This document shows, one piece after another, positions 1 through 6,458 of a stretch of DNA of 7,510 nt. Positions within the stretch are counted from its first letter, which is position 1. The number at the start of each line of letters is the position of its first letter. The notes under the pieces were generated by a model. That model was not told the DNA's origin. It saw only the letters and a program-made list of their open reading frames with translations, and did not search any database. A program made the translations under genes and the position numbers. Source of the stretch: DSXH01 sp964532065 (lineage in GTDB: Bacteria; Bacteroidota; Ignavibacteria; Ignavibacteriales; Melioribacteraceae); NCBI GenBank assembly GCA_964532065.1, contig CAZHHG010000110.1, positions 1-7,510 of the forward strand, read 5' to 3'.

Positions 1-183
1 TCCTAACTGCTCGTTAAGGTTTTCGAGCATCGAATCACGTTCAGCGTCATTGAAATTGAGACCGGCTATTTTTTCAGCATTCTGTATGATTTCTTTTGTA
101 ATCTTACTTTCCTGAGCAAAGGATGAGGAGTTTATAAATACTACCGGTAAAAGAACGATCAGGATTCTATTAATTAACTTCAT
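1..183 (-). CDS. Probable secreted amidase, N-terminal fragment
   Basis: Only the first 61 codons are inside the window; the gene continues past the left edge. The visible protein starts MKLINRILIVLLPVVFINSS and has a clear Sec signal peptide with likely cleavage after SFA, before Gln24, so the mature protein is periplasmic or exported. The stretch after it (ITKEIIQNAEKIAGLNF, then NDAERDSMLENLNEQL) resembles the short helical lead-in before the catalytic domain of secreted amidase-signature (GatA-like) enzymes of Bacteroidota and relatives. That match is from memory of the family; the catalytic Ser-cisSer-Lys region is outside the window. Two ATGs are adjacent, at 186 and 183. GGGAG lies 6 bases before the second and 3 before the first, so 183 is preferred. 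The gene is 70 bases downstream of the mannosidase stop and may be co-transcribed with it. Confidence 0.5.
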   Translation of the reverse strand, partial: MKLINRILIVLLPVVFINSSSFAQESKITKEIIQNAEKIAGLNFNDAERDSMLENLNEQLG

Positions 184-253
184 CATTAGCTCCCATAATT
201 ATTTGAGAAAAATTCAAAGTCCGAAAAATTTTAACGGCCTCATCTATTATTTC

Positions 254-3200
254 CTATCTGATCAACTTGATCAGTTTTGTCTCTTTACTTTTTATTTCAA
301 ATCCGGCTTTGTTCCCGGAAAATTTAATTTGTTTACCTTCTTCTTCAAGGAAATTTGTTTCGACTATTTTTGATGGAATAAAAGGCAGTACTATCTCCAC
401 TTTAGTTTTAAGTCCCTTTGTTTCATATAATGTAATTATCCAGTCGCTTCCGTTATCTTCGGCATGTTTAATTGATGTGGCAATAACATTCTCAGGTTCA
501 ATCATCATAAAAGATTTTTCAACCGGTAGTGTTCCTGTGTGAGAATCAGTCAGGCTGGTTATCAGCGGGTAGTTGAATTCATATCCTTTAAATACTGTAA
601 GGCTCTGCTCAACTCTCCCTTTATGCGGATAGAGAGCGTACTCAAAACTATGATAACCGCGGTCGGCCGTTGCATCCGGCCATTTAGGAGAGCGGAGAAG
701 TGATAGGCGCATCACATTGTCTCTTGTATCATAACCGTATTTCGATTTGTTGAGCAGACTGATGCCGAAATCATCGTTCGATAGGTCAGCCCACTTCTGG
801 GCATTAACTTCCCATTTCCCTTTATCCCATAGCGCATTAAGTGTGGTAGAGCGCTTGATAGTACCGAACGGTATTTCGTATGTGGCTAATGTATCGCTTA
901 CGTTAAAGTCGAACGCAACCTTAAGCATTGTCTTATCTTCGAACCATTCAACGTCTGTCTTAAAATCGATCCGGTCGATCCCCTTGTAGAGAATCAGATC
1001 CTGATTAAAGAATGTGTTGGGATAATCCTCTGTCGGGAAACTTTTAACAACGCCCGGCTTCAAATAATCGCGGGTTATCCTTAAAACCGATTTAACCGGA
1101 CCGTTATCAATCATCTTAACACTGCGGAATGTAGAAGGGAATTCCTTTCCGGTTAAACCGATATTCCATGCGTCCCACGCGCTTGGCAGATCCTCAAGCA
1201 GTTGAAGTCTGTTGCCTGTTCCTTTCAATAGTTCCTTGCTGAGTTTCTTATCGTAAATGCTTGTAAGCAGTCCTGTTTTTGTATCGACTTTTAAAGAAAA
1301 GAATTCGTTCTCAATTCCGTCCGCTATTTTATTCGGTTTGTTGTCCGGAGTATTAACGGATTTTTTAAGTATGAATGTTTTATAACCAAGAGAAGGAATA
1401 TCATTCGCAATAAAGATTATTTCTCTTGTGAGTTTGTCTTTCTGTTCAACCTGAGAGGGGATTTCATTTCCGTTCAGATCGAATACGGAATATGAATTTT
1501 CATCTCCTTTCGGGAGTGTCACAAATGCAACATCTGTTCTTTGCCACGAGAGCGGATTGAAAACTATTATTGGCTTTCCTTCTTTTATGGTTGAGGTATT
1601 GATCTGAGAAGACAGATGATCAACCGATTCATCCAATGCGTAATTCACAAGATCAAATGCTTCCTTATAATCTATTTCGGAATCGATATAAACTTCCCTA
1701 ATGCTCGAACCGGGAAGTATATCATGAAACTGATTGAACAGAACAGTTTTCCAGGCTTCTTTAATTTTATCCGATTGATTTATTCCTTCTGAAAGCGTTG
1801 CGAATGAATTCAGTTTTTCAGCATTGGTTAAATAGACTTCATTGAGCCGGTTCCATTTTTTTGTGTTTGATTGTGTGGTGGCTGTACCGCGGTGATATTC
1901 AAGATATAACTCGTCGTTCCATGTAGGGAGTTTTGACAGATCCTGTTTCCTAACCCAGTCGATATAATTCTGAGCTGTATTGAATTCTATTACAGGATAA
2001 ATATAAAGATCTCTTAGTTGATCGATTCGCGCCATCATTGCGAGTGAAGGCCCGCCGCCGTGGTCGCCCACTCCGAATAATACCAGCAGCTTTGTCAATC
2101 CCGTATTGGCTTCGTACTGACGGAGCCAGTCTACTAGTCCGAACGGATTATTTATTTCGTTAACGTAGCTGAAAGGGAAGTAGGTTAAGATTTTGGAACC
2201 GTCGGGCGACTGCCACCAGAATAACCTGTGCGGAAATACGTTAGTGTCGTTCCATCCGATTTTTTGTGTGATGAAAGCATCGAGTCCGCCTTTAAGCATA
2301 AACTGCGGAAGGTTCCAGTTGTATCCGAACGAATCGGGATTCCATCCGATGCGCGCCTGTTTACCGAAATACTTTTTAAAGAATTTCTGACCGTAGAGAA
2401 GCTGGCGGCCCCAGGAATCGCCGCTGGGAAGATTGCAATCGGGTTCAACCCACATACCTCCTGAGGTCTCCCACCTTCCTTTATCAGAATAACTTTTCAT
2501 TTCATTAAAAAGATCGGGATAATCATTCTTCATCCATTCATATAAGGCGGCCTGACTTTGAGTATAAGTAAAATCGGGCCGGGCCCTAAACATATTCATC
2601 ACGGCAGAGAAAGTACGTTTTGTAACTTCTTCTGTTTCTTTCTTGCGCCAGAGCCATGCAGCATCGATATGTGCGTTTGCAACGAATTGTAAAGTAAATT
2701 TCTTGGCAAAGTCCGAAACCGGTTTCAGGTCATTAATAACTTTCTTCGCCGAAGCGAGAAATAAAGTTGTGTCGCCGTTTCTCAACGCTTCAGTATCGAT
2801 TTGTTGAGCAAGTTCCTGAATCAGCTTCCCTAATTTTTCTTTCTCTGACTTTTTCATTTTGGAAAGATCCTGTCCGGGATCAACCTTAACTCTCTCATTA
2901 CTCTGATAAGTATCGAAGCTTAGAAGTTTTTGTCCGACCTTAAAGCTTAGTGAGAGGTTTTTAATCATTTTCTGAAGAGGTCTTTCGGAACCGAAATTGA
3001 GCTTAGCATTAATAAGGCGAAGCGGTCCGCCGGTATTTATTGCTTTAATGAGAATAGTAAATTTCTGACCCGGCATGGCATTATCTGTGAGCGGAACCTC
3101 AGCATCCCAGCCGAATTTGCCCTTATAAACTCCGTCGATCCAGATGTAACTGTAATCATCAACAGTATTCAAGAAATTAAGGCCGCCGGATACAGGAACT

Positions 3201-3466
3201 CCGGCGATATACTTCGGTATCTCTATCTCTTTCCGGAACCAGCAGGAGTCGAGAGTGAATCGCTGGTTGAGTGTTGCGGTCTGCCAGGCGGAGTCATCGA
3301 AACCCGGCTTTGAGATCTGGTCTGGCTTAAGTGAAAAATCGGTTGAGTATTTCCAGTTGTTAAATGATGCATCGCTTAACAGGTCGAGCTGCTCTACTAA
3401 TCTGTCTACATTTGTCTGTGCATAAGCAATTGTCGATAAAAATAATAACAGAATAATTTTTTTCAT
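254..3466 (-). CDS. Secreted GH38 alpha-mannosidase with N-terminal jelly-roll-like domain
   Basis: This is a glycoside hydrolase family 38 enzyme, expected to release alpha-linked mannose from glycans by a retaining, metal-dependent mechanism. Residues 1-16 are a signal peptide (AYA then Gln17), so it acts outside the cytoplasm. Residues about 35-155 look like a galactose-binding-type beta-sandwich. The catalytic domain begins near 258. AHIDAAWLW holds probable zinc ligands His266 and Asp268, GWNPDSFGYN holds the probable nucleophile and ligand Asp378, and NQFHDILPGSS holds the fourth ligand His581. GVGDHGGGPS (465-474) is another family-typical loop. The C-terminal beta-sandwich domains run from about 715 to the end, including a family-like YALYPHKG. 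No key residue is missing, and the length fits bacterial GH38 proteins with an added N-terminal module. The start is supported by AAAGGAA 7 bases before the ATG. Exact linkage specificity cannot be read from sequence. The upstream inverted repeat ends only 27 bases from the start, leaving little room for a separate promoter. Confidence 0.93.
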   Translation of the reverse strand: MKKIILLLFLSTIAYAQTNVDRLVEQLDLLSDASFNNWKYSTDFSLKPDQISKPGFDDSAWQTATLNQRFTLDSCWFRKEIEIPKYIAGVPVSGGLNFLNTVDDYSYIWIDGVYKGKFGWDAEVPLTDNAMPGQKFTILIKAINTGGPLRLINAKLNFGSERPLQKMIKNLSLSFKVGQKLLSFDTYQSNERVKVDPGQDLSKMKKSEKEKLGKLIQELAQQIDTEALRNGDTTLFLASAKKVINDLKPVSDFAKKFTLQFVANAHIDAAWLWRKKETEEVTKRTFSAVMNMFRARPDFTYTQSQAALYEWMKNDYPDLFNEMKSYSDKGRWETSGGMWVEPDCNLPSGDSWGRQLLYGQKFFKKYFGKQARIGWNPDSFGYNWNLPQFMLKGGLDAFITQKIGWNDTNVFPHRLFWWQSPDGSKILTYFPFSYVNEINNPFGLVDWLRQYEANTGLTKLLVLFGVGDHGGGPSLAMMARIDQLRDLYIYPVIEFNTAQNYIDWVRKQDLSKLPTWNDELYLEYHRGTATTQSNTKKWNRLNEVYLTNAEKLNSFATLSEGINQSDKIKEAWKTVLFNQFHDILPGSSIREVYIDSEIDYKEAFDLVNYALDESVDHLSSQINTSTIKEGKPIIVFNPLSWQRTDVAFVTLPKGDENSYSVFDLNGNEIPSQVEQKDKLTREIIFIANDIPSLGYKTFILKKSVNTPDNKPNKIADGIENEFFSLKVDTKTGLLTSIYDKKLSKELLKGTGNRLQLLEDLPSAWDAWNIGLTGKEFPSTFRSVKMIDNGPVKSVLRITRDYLKPGVVKSFPTEDYPNTFFNQDLILYKGIDRIDFKTDVEWFEDKTMLKVAFDFNVSDTLATYEIPFGTIKRSTTLNALWDKGKWEVNAQKWADLSNDDFGISLLNKSKYGYDTRDNVMRLSLLRSPKWPDATADRGYHSFEYALYPHKGRVEQSLTVFKGYEFNYPLITSLTDSHTGTLPVEKSFMMIEPENVIATSIKHAEDNGSDWIITLYETKGLKTKVEIVLPFIPSKIVETNFLEEEGKQIKFSGNKAGFEIKSKETKLIKLIR

Positions 3467-3478
3467 AACTAAATTCCT

Positions 3479-3519
3479 TTAAAAAAAAGAAAAAAGATTT
3501 ACACGCAAAGTTCGCGGTG
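3479..3519 (-). terminator. Weak candidate intrinsic terminator after the GxxExxY gene
   Basis: Read on the minus strand, CACCGCGAACTTTGCGTG (3519-3502) can form a short stem (CA.CGC with GCGTG, one bulge, 7-base loop). A T-rich tract follows (3500-3479, CTTTTTTCTTTTTTTT). The stem is short and lies inside a repeat whose sequence may be conserved for other reasons. If it works, the mannosidase would need its own promoter, and none is visible in the 30 bases left. It is listed as a possibility only. Confidence 0.25.
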
Positions 3520-3547
3520 AAACGCTGAGATCGCAGAGTTAAAGATT
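3493..3547 (+). repeat. Left copy of ACGCAGAG-type inverted repeat
   Basis: This copy begins with AAAGATTTACACGCAAAG, which matches 16 of 18 bases of the right copy's outer end when that copy is reverse-complemented. The shared order continues as TCGCGG, a gapped middle section, TCGCAG, then an A-rich inner end ending in ATT. The copy overlaps the last codons and the TAA stop (3541-3539) of the GxxExxY gene. Its outer end is 27 bases upstream of the mannosidase start. Internally it is a degenerate series of CGCAGAG-like words, a type seen in intergenic repeats of many environmental bacteria. Confidence 0.75.
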
Positions 3548-3916
3548 GTTTACAATTCTATGAATTCCTTCTTTCATTAATTTTACATGAAAGTATAATA
3601 ATAAACCTAATTTCAGGTTTGTTAATCTTAAATAGGTCAATAATTGAGAATAATTTACCGGAGCTAAGATTTCCTGTGCTTTAATTTCAATAATTACCTT
3701 TTTCTCAACTAAAATATCGAGTCTGAATCCAATATCCTGCTTTACGTCTTTATAAATAAACGGCACCGGAACTTCTATATCAACATTTAATCCTTTCTCT
3801 TTAAGATCGTATGCAAGTGAATTTTTATAAACCGATTCAAGTAATCCGGGACCAATTGTTTTATGAAGAACAATTGCAGTTTCAATAATCACTGATGAAA
3901 TTTCATTTTCATGCAT
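3539..3916 (-). CDS. GxxExxY protein, PD-(D/E)XK nuclease-like
   Basis: A 125-residue protein of the GxxExxY family, which has a PD-(D/E)XK nuclease-like fold. The naming motif is GLLESVY, with Gly24, Glu27 and Tyr30. A nuclease-type core follows: Asp67 in FRLDILV, then Glu77-Ile-Lys79 in IIEIKA, then Gln91 and Tyr95 in the following helix. All expected acidic and lysine positions are present, so it could be catalytically active, but the biological role of the family is not established. The C-terminus (LMKEGIHRIVNNL) is typical. Length is normal and the gene looks intact. The start is set by GGGGGA 6 bases before the ATG. The gene is flanked by inverted repeats, and the left repeat provides the stop codon. 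It looks AT-richer than the symporter operon upstream, consistent with an accessory origin. A single-gene nuclease without a partner does not support a toxin-antitoxin or restriction assignment. Confidence 0.88.
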   Translation of the reverse strand: MHENEISSVIIETAIVLHKTIGPGLLESVYKNSLAYDLKEKGLNVDIEVPVPFIYKDVKQDIGFRLDILVEKKVIIEIKAQEILAPVNYSQLLTYLRLTNLKLGLLLYFHVKLMKEGIHRIVNNL

Positions 3917-3968
3917 TGATTATCCCCCGCAAGAAATATATGATTAACAAGCAGAGATGGCAGTTTTA

Positions 3969-4025
3969 AATTTTTATTCACTGCGAACTTTGCGATATCT
4001 CCGCGACCTCTGCGTGCAAATCTTT
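3969..4025 (-). repeat. Right copy of ACGCAGAG-type inverted repeat
   Basis: On the minus strand this copy starts AAAGATTTGCACGCAGAG (4025-4008), continues through TCGCGGAGATATCGC, and ends near TCGCAGTGAATAAAAATT at 3969. It is the inverted partner of the copy at 3493-3547. It begins 9 bases after the stop codon of the 41-residue microprotein gene and ends about 50 bases before the GxxExxY start, which has its own ribosome site between them. Confidence 0.75.
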
Positions 4026-4034
4026 AATTACCAC

Positions 4035-4160
4035 TCATTTCGAAAATCTTTTATAAAGCAACCATGTAAAGAAAACCGATAAACCCAATATGATTGCCGG
4101 TATAATAATTCCTAACGAAGGATCTCCTATTCGCTGTGCCTGTTCAATCTGTGCGATCAT
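4035..4160 (-). CDS. 41-residue single-helix membrane microprotein, last gene of symporter operon
   Basis: The protein starts MIAQIEQAQRIGDPSLG and ends WLLYKRFSK. A polar, amphipathic N-terminus (1-15) is followed by one strong hydrophobic helix (about 16-36) and a basic tail (KRFSK). By the positive-inside rule the C-terminus should be cytoplasmic. The ATG overlaps the stop of the preceding 38-residue gene as ATGA (4160-4157). AGGAGG lies 4 bases upstream, inside that gene. The tight coupling, strong ribosome site and clean membrane-protein composition argue that this is real despite its size. I do not recognise the family. Position suggests a small accessory subunit of the symporter, comparable in concept to the small subunits known for some other symporters. 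That role is inferred. Confidence 0.72.
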   Translation of the reverse strand: MIAQIEQAQRIGDPSLGIIIPAIILGLSVFFTWLLYKRFSK

Positions 4161-4273
4161 TTCTCCTCCTTCTTCGAATGTTTGCGGTATGAGTACCAAG
4201 CTAAAAGGAGTCCGAGGAATGAAGCTCCATATGCGATCGACATTCCGATTACCATTGCTAAACCTTTATCCAT
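4157..4273 (-). CDS. 38-residue single-helix membrane microprotein in symporter operon
   Basis: The protein starts MDKGLAMVIGMSIAYG and ends RKHSKKEEK. It has one hydrophobic helix (about 5-29, rich in Gly, Ala and Leu) and a strongly charged tail that should lie in the cytoplasm. The start at 4273 lies inside the final codons of the 99-residue gene, an 8-base overlap, with GGGAGGAG ending 4 bases before the ATG. Later in-frame ATGs (Met7, Met11) have no such site and would cut into the helix. Its TGA overlaps the next ATG. I know no named family. Size, single helix and coupling to a symporter suggest a regulatory or stabilising subunit by analogy only. Confidence 0.72.
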   Translation of the reverse strand: MDKGLAMVIGMSIAYGASFLGLLLAWYSYRKHSKKEEK

Positions 4274-4565
4274 TTATCTCCTCCCAGCGCGCGTTGCGCT
4301 CTAATTTTTCGAGATATTCATGCTGCTTCTTTTCGTATTCGCCCGATATAACCTTTAATTTCGGGTCGATTACCCAGTGCATCAGCCAGGTTAAAAATAT
4401 TCCCAGTGCGAGAAGTATGAATCCCCATATATTCAGTAATATACTTAGCACAGTTCCAACCATCAGAAGAATATAACAGATTGGTGAAAGAATAATCGCA
4501 ATCCAGTCCTCCTTTCTCCATTCGTCGGCTTCCCAGGGTGTCCAGTTTCTTTTAATGAATCCCAT
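4266..4565 (-). CDS. 99-residue two-helix membrane protein, second gene of symporter operon
   Basis: The N-terminus (1-20, MGFIKRNWTPWEADEWRKED) is polar and rich in Trp and acidic residues. Two adjacent hydrophobic helices follow, about 21-46 and 48-67, joined by a very short turn (LLNIWG), so a hairpin with both ends on the same side is likely. Residues about 69-96 form a charged, probably helical tail with Lys/Glu spacing, possibly a coiled coil, on the cytoplasmic side. The ATG follows the symporter TAA with no gap (TAAATG), and AAGGAGG is 7 bases upstream, so translation is probably coupled. No family is recognised. It has no signal peptide and no catalytic motif. The likely role is partner or subunit of the symporter, inferred from gene order. 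Confidence 0.85.
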   Translation of the reverse strand: MGFIKRNWTPWEADEWRKEDWIAIILSPICYILLMVGTVLSILLNIWGFILLALGIFLTWLMHWVIDPKLKVISGEYEKKQHEYLEKLERNARWEEING

Positions 4566-6164
4566 TTATCTGCCTCCTTCATTTTTTATTTCAACATGAC
4601 CAAGCAATCCGAGTTTCTGCGCTTCTCTTTTTACAGGTCCCCACCATCCGATCGGCCTTGCCTGAACATAATACTTTATCAGATGTTCCATCGGTTCGTG
4701 CTTCGTAAGCAGCGTTACAGGAATAAAGATTAGTGCGCCCAGCAGCATCAGCAGCCAGAATTGCTGGTAATCGGGAAGAGGAGGAATTACATCCCAGTGT
4801 GGGAGTATCCATACAACCAGCCAGCTCAATCCCAGATTAGCAATCCATGACGATAAATAACCCCAGGCATTGAATCTCCACCAGACAACCTGAAGAATAT
4901 TCGGCAGCCAGATTCCTGCTGCCATAAGCCACAACGCAAAGATCAGCCATGATGTAATGTCTTCCATCATCAATCCGTAAAAGAAGGATCCGAGAAGTAG
5001 AATTAATGTTGCAACTCTTCCTACCCATACTAATTCTTTCTCGCTTGCCTTCGGTTTGAAATAGTGAAGGTAGAGATCCCTTGTAAAATACATTGCGCCG
5101 AGATTCAGATGAGATGCAATTGTAGAGACGTGAATTGCGATTAAAGCCGCGAAGAAAAATCCGATCAATCCGACAGGGAGATATTCAAACCCGAGACGGA
5201 ACCAGCCGAGCTCGTATTCTGCCTGAGTCGGAATATTTGGTGAGATTACATAGAAAGCGAGAATAGCCGCAGCCCAGACTGAATTACGCGTAAGCACTAA
5301 CGCCGTTCCCCACCAGATACTGTAACTTGCGTCGCGGACAGACTTAGCGCTCTGGATCCGCTGAGCTTCAACATACCAGTCGATGCTTGTCCCCATGCCG
5401 AATCCGCCAATAACAGCAATGATCATCATTGTTATGAACCAGGCGACGGGGAATTCTCCTTCGAACCATCCGGTAAATGCGAAAGGATTCATACGCCAGC
5501 CTTCTCCCATAGCTGTGAGTTTATCGGCAATTTCTGCAGGACCGCCTGCGGCCATGATTCCCCATATAGATACTACAAGTATCATCAGGAACGCGATTAT
5601 TCCCTGCTGGAAGTCGGCCATTATAACTCCCCAGTATCCGGCGGCGAGAACGTAGATTGCGCAGAGTGATGAGAAGAGGACCAGACCGATCCATAAATCC
5701 CATCCGAAGAGATAGTTGCAGACCTTTCCCATTGCAATGCCGACCCATCCGAGAATGAACATATTCATAAAGACCTGCCAGCCGGAGATCCATCCCCGCA
5801 GCATCTCGGCACCGAGTCCGTGAAACCGGATTGTATTCCATTCGGCCTGAGTATATGCAAGAGAGCGGCGGAATATTCTTGTTGATACGAATGCGCTGAT
5901 AGCGCACCACGCAGCAAAAAATGTGTACCACAATCCGGCAATTCCATACTTGTAAACGACTCCGGTTACCCATATTGGTGTGTCGGTCGCAGTATGTGTA
6001 GCATACACGGATGATGCAGGCAGCCACCACGGCAATCCGCGGCCGGCTAAAAAGAAATCTGATTCCGATCTTTTACCAAGCCGGTAGAACGCTACTCCGA
6101 GTCCTACCGTTATAATTAGAAAGAGTACGACCCAGAACCAGTCGAGAAATTGAAATTCAACCAT
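4566..6164 (-). CDS. Sodium:solute symporter (SSS family)
   Basis: A 532-residue polytopic inner-membrane protein of the sodium:solute symporter family, expected to couple sodium entry to uptake of an organic solute. Family marks seen are the N-terminal helix followed by SDFFLAGRGLPWWL (35-48) and the first core helix region ASSVYATHTATDTP (50-63). GYWGVIMADFQQGIIAF (176-192) corresponds to the conserved region usually ending in a D-x-x-Q pattern. STIASHLN (347-354) aligns with the Ser/Thr-rich sodium-site helix, followed by FTRDLY. Roughly 13 or more hydrophobic segments are visible. The tail after about 490 is hydrophilic and cytoplasmic, and length is normal. The start is supported by GAGG 6 bases before the ATG. 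The substrate cannot be deduced; sugars or sugar acids are possible given the GH38 gene nearby. It is the first gene of an operon with three small membrane proteins, the feature that sets it apart from ordinary SSS genes. Confidence 0.93.
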   Translation of the reverse strand: MVEFQFLDWFWVVLFLIITVGLGVAFYRLGKRSESDFFLAGRGLPWWLPASSVYATHTATDTPIWVTGVVYKYGIAGLWYTFFAAWCAISAFVSTRIFRRSLAYTQAEWNTIRFHGLGAEMLRGWISGWQVFMNMFILGWVGIAMGKVCNYLFGWDLWIGLVLFSSLCAIYVLAAGYWGVIMADFQQGIIAFLMILVVSIWGIMAAGGPAEIADKLTAMGEGWRMNPFAFTGWFEGEFPVAWFITMMIIAVIGGFGMGTSIDWYVEAQRIQSAKSVRDASYSIWWGTALVLTRNSVWAAAILAFYVISPNIPTQAEYELGWFRLGFEYLPVGLIGFFFAALIAIHVSTIASHLNLGAMYFTRDLYLHYFKPKASEKELVWVGRVATLILLLGSFFYGLMMEDITSWLIFALWLMAAGIWLPNILQVVWWRFNAWGYLSSWIANLGLSWLVVWILPHWDVIPPLPDYQQFWLLMLLGALIFIPVTLLTKHEPMEHLIKYYVQARPIGWWGPVKREAQKLGLLGHVEIKNEGGR

Positions 6165-6267
6165 AAATTGCCTCGTATCTATTTTCAGTTTTTAGAATTG
6201 GATTCTGCTGATTGATAATTGTAAGTGATTGAAGATTTATGACTGACGCTTGAAGTATGGTAAAAAA

Positions 6268-6296
6268 ATTATAGTGCGGGGATTTGAATTCAGTAT
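6268..6296 (-). promoter_or_regulatory. Weak promoter candidate for the symporter operon
   Basis: On the minus strand a perfect TATAAT occurs at 6273-6268. Seventeen bases upstream is ATACTG (6296-6291), a poor match to a -35 box. The implied leader would be about 95 bases. In this lineage the housekeeping sigma factor may prefer other motifs, so this is only a place to look for the transcription start. Confidence 0.25.
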
Positions 6297-6370
6297 GGAA
6301 TCTGTTCATAAAAGGTCAGATTTATTTGAAGTGAAATTAGGGAATGAGTGGGAGTGAAGCAACAAATAAT

Positions 6371-6458
6371 TTCTCTGCGAATCTTGTAGTATCTCCACTA
6401 AGTCAGTAACAAGCTGGTAATTCTGCGTGAAAATCTTTTAAAAATAATCACGCAGAGA
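6371..6458 (-). repeat. Orphan, degenerate copy of the ACGCAGAG-type repeat
   Basis: On the minus strand the core AAAGATTTTCACGCAGAA (6438-6421) matches 16 of 18 bases of the right repeat next to the GxxExxY gene. After about 20 unrelated bases the similarity resumes with GTGGAGATA and then TTCGCAGAGAAATTATT. It therefore appears to be the same repeat with an insertion or diverged centre. An extra CGCAGAGA at 6451-6458 forms perfect inverted pairs with TCTCTGCG at 6372-6379 and, as TCACGCAGA (6448-6456), with TCTGCGTGA (6422-6430). It lies 17 bases after the stop of the beta-barrel gene. No nuclease gene accompanies it. Confidence 0.65.

Larger units (their letters stand above)
3493..4025. 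mobile_element. Putative repeat-bounded unit carrying a single GxxExxY gene
   Basis: Two imperfect inverted repeats of about 55 bases (3493-3547 and 3969-4025) enclose one complete gene for a PD-(D/E)XK-like GxxExxY protein and nothing else, for a total of about 530 bases. The unit lies between a coupled transporter operon, 9 bases after its last stop codon, and the mannosidase gene. The gene inside looks AT-richer than the transporter and mannosidase genes. No target-site duplication is obvious and no transposase is present, so mobility is an inference from architecture. The alternative is a static gene that keeps company with an intergenic repeat family. Confidence 0.45.

Noticed and set aside
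3539..3916. Toxin-antitoxin or restriction enzyme assignment for the nuclease-like gene
   Set aside because: There is no partner antitoxin, methyltransferase or specificity gene nearby, and the GxxExxY motif places it in a family with no such established role.
3493..4025. CRISPR array
   Set aside because: The repeats are few, inverted relative to each other, imperfect and separated by a gene. There is no regular spacer pattern and no cas gene.
4090..4476. A 128-codon open frame on the plus strand
   Set aside because: It runs opposite the 99-, 38- and 41-residue genes, which have ribosome sites, coupled starts and membrane-protein composition. The plus-strand frame has none of these and a low-complexity, shadow-like composition.
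5521..6030. A 169-codon minus-strand frame inside the symporter gene
   Set aside because: It lies wholly within the well-supported SSS coding sequence and its translation is rich in Arg and Cys, typical of an out-of-frame shadow.
6422..6456. Intrinsic terminator after the beta-barrel gene
   Set aside because: The 9-base stem has a long loop and is not followed by a T-rich run in either direction, so it does not fit a standard terminator.
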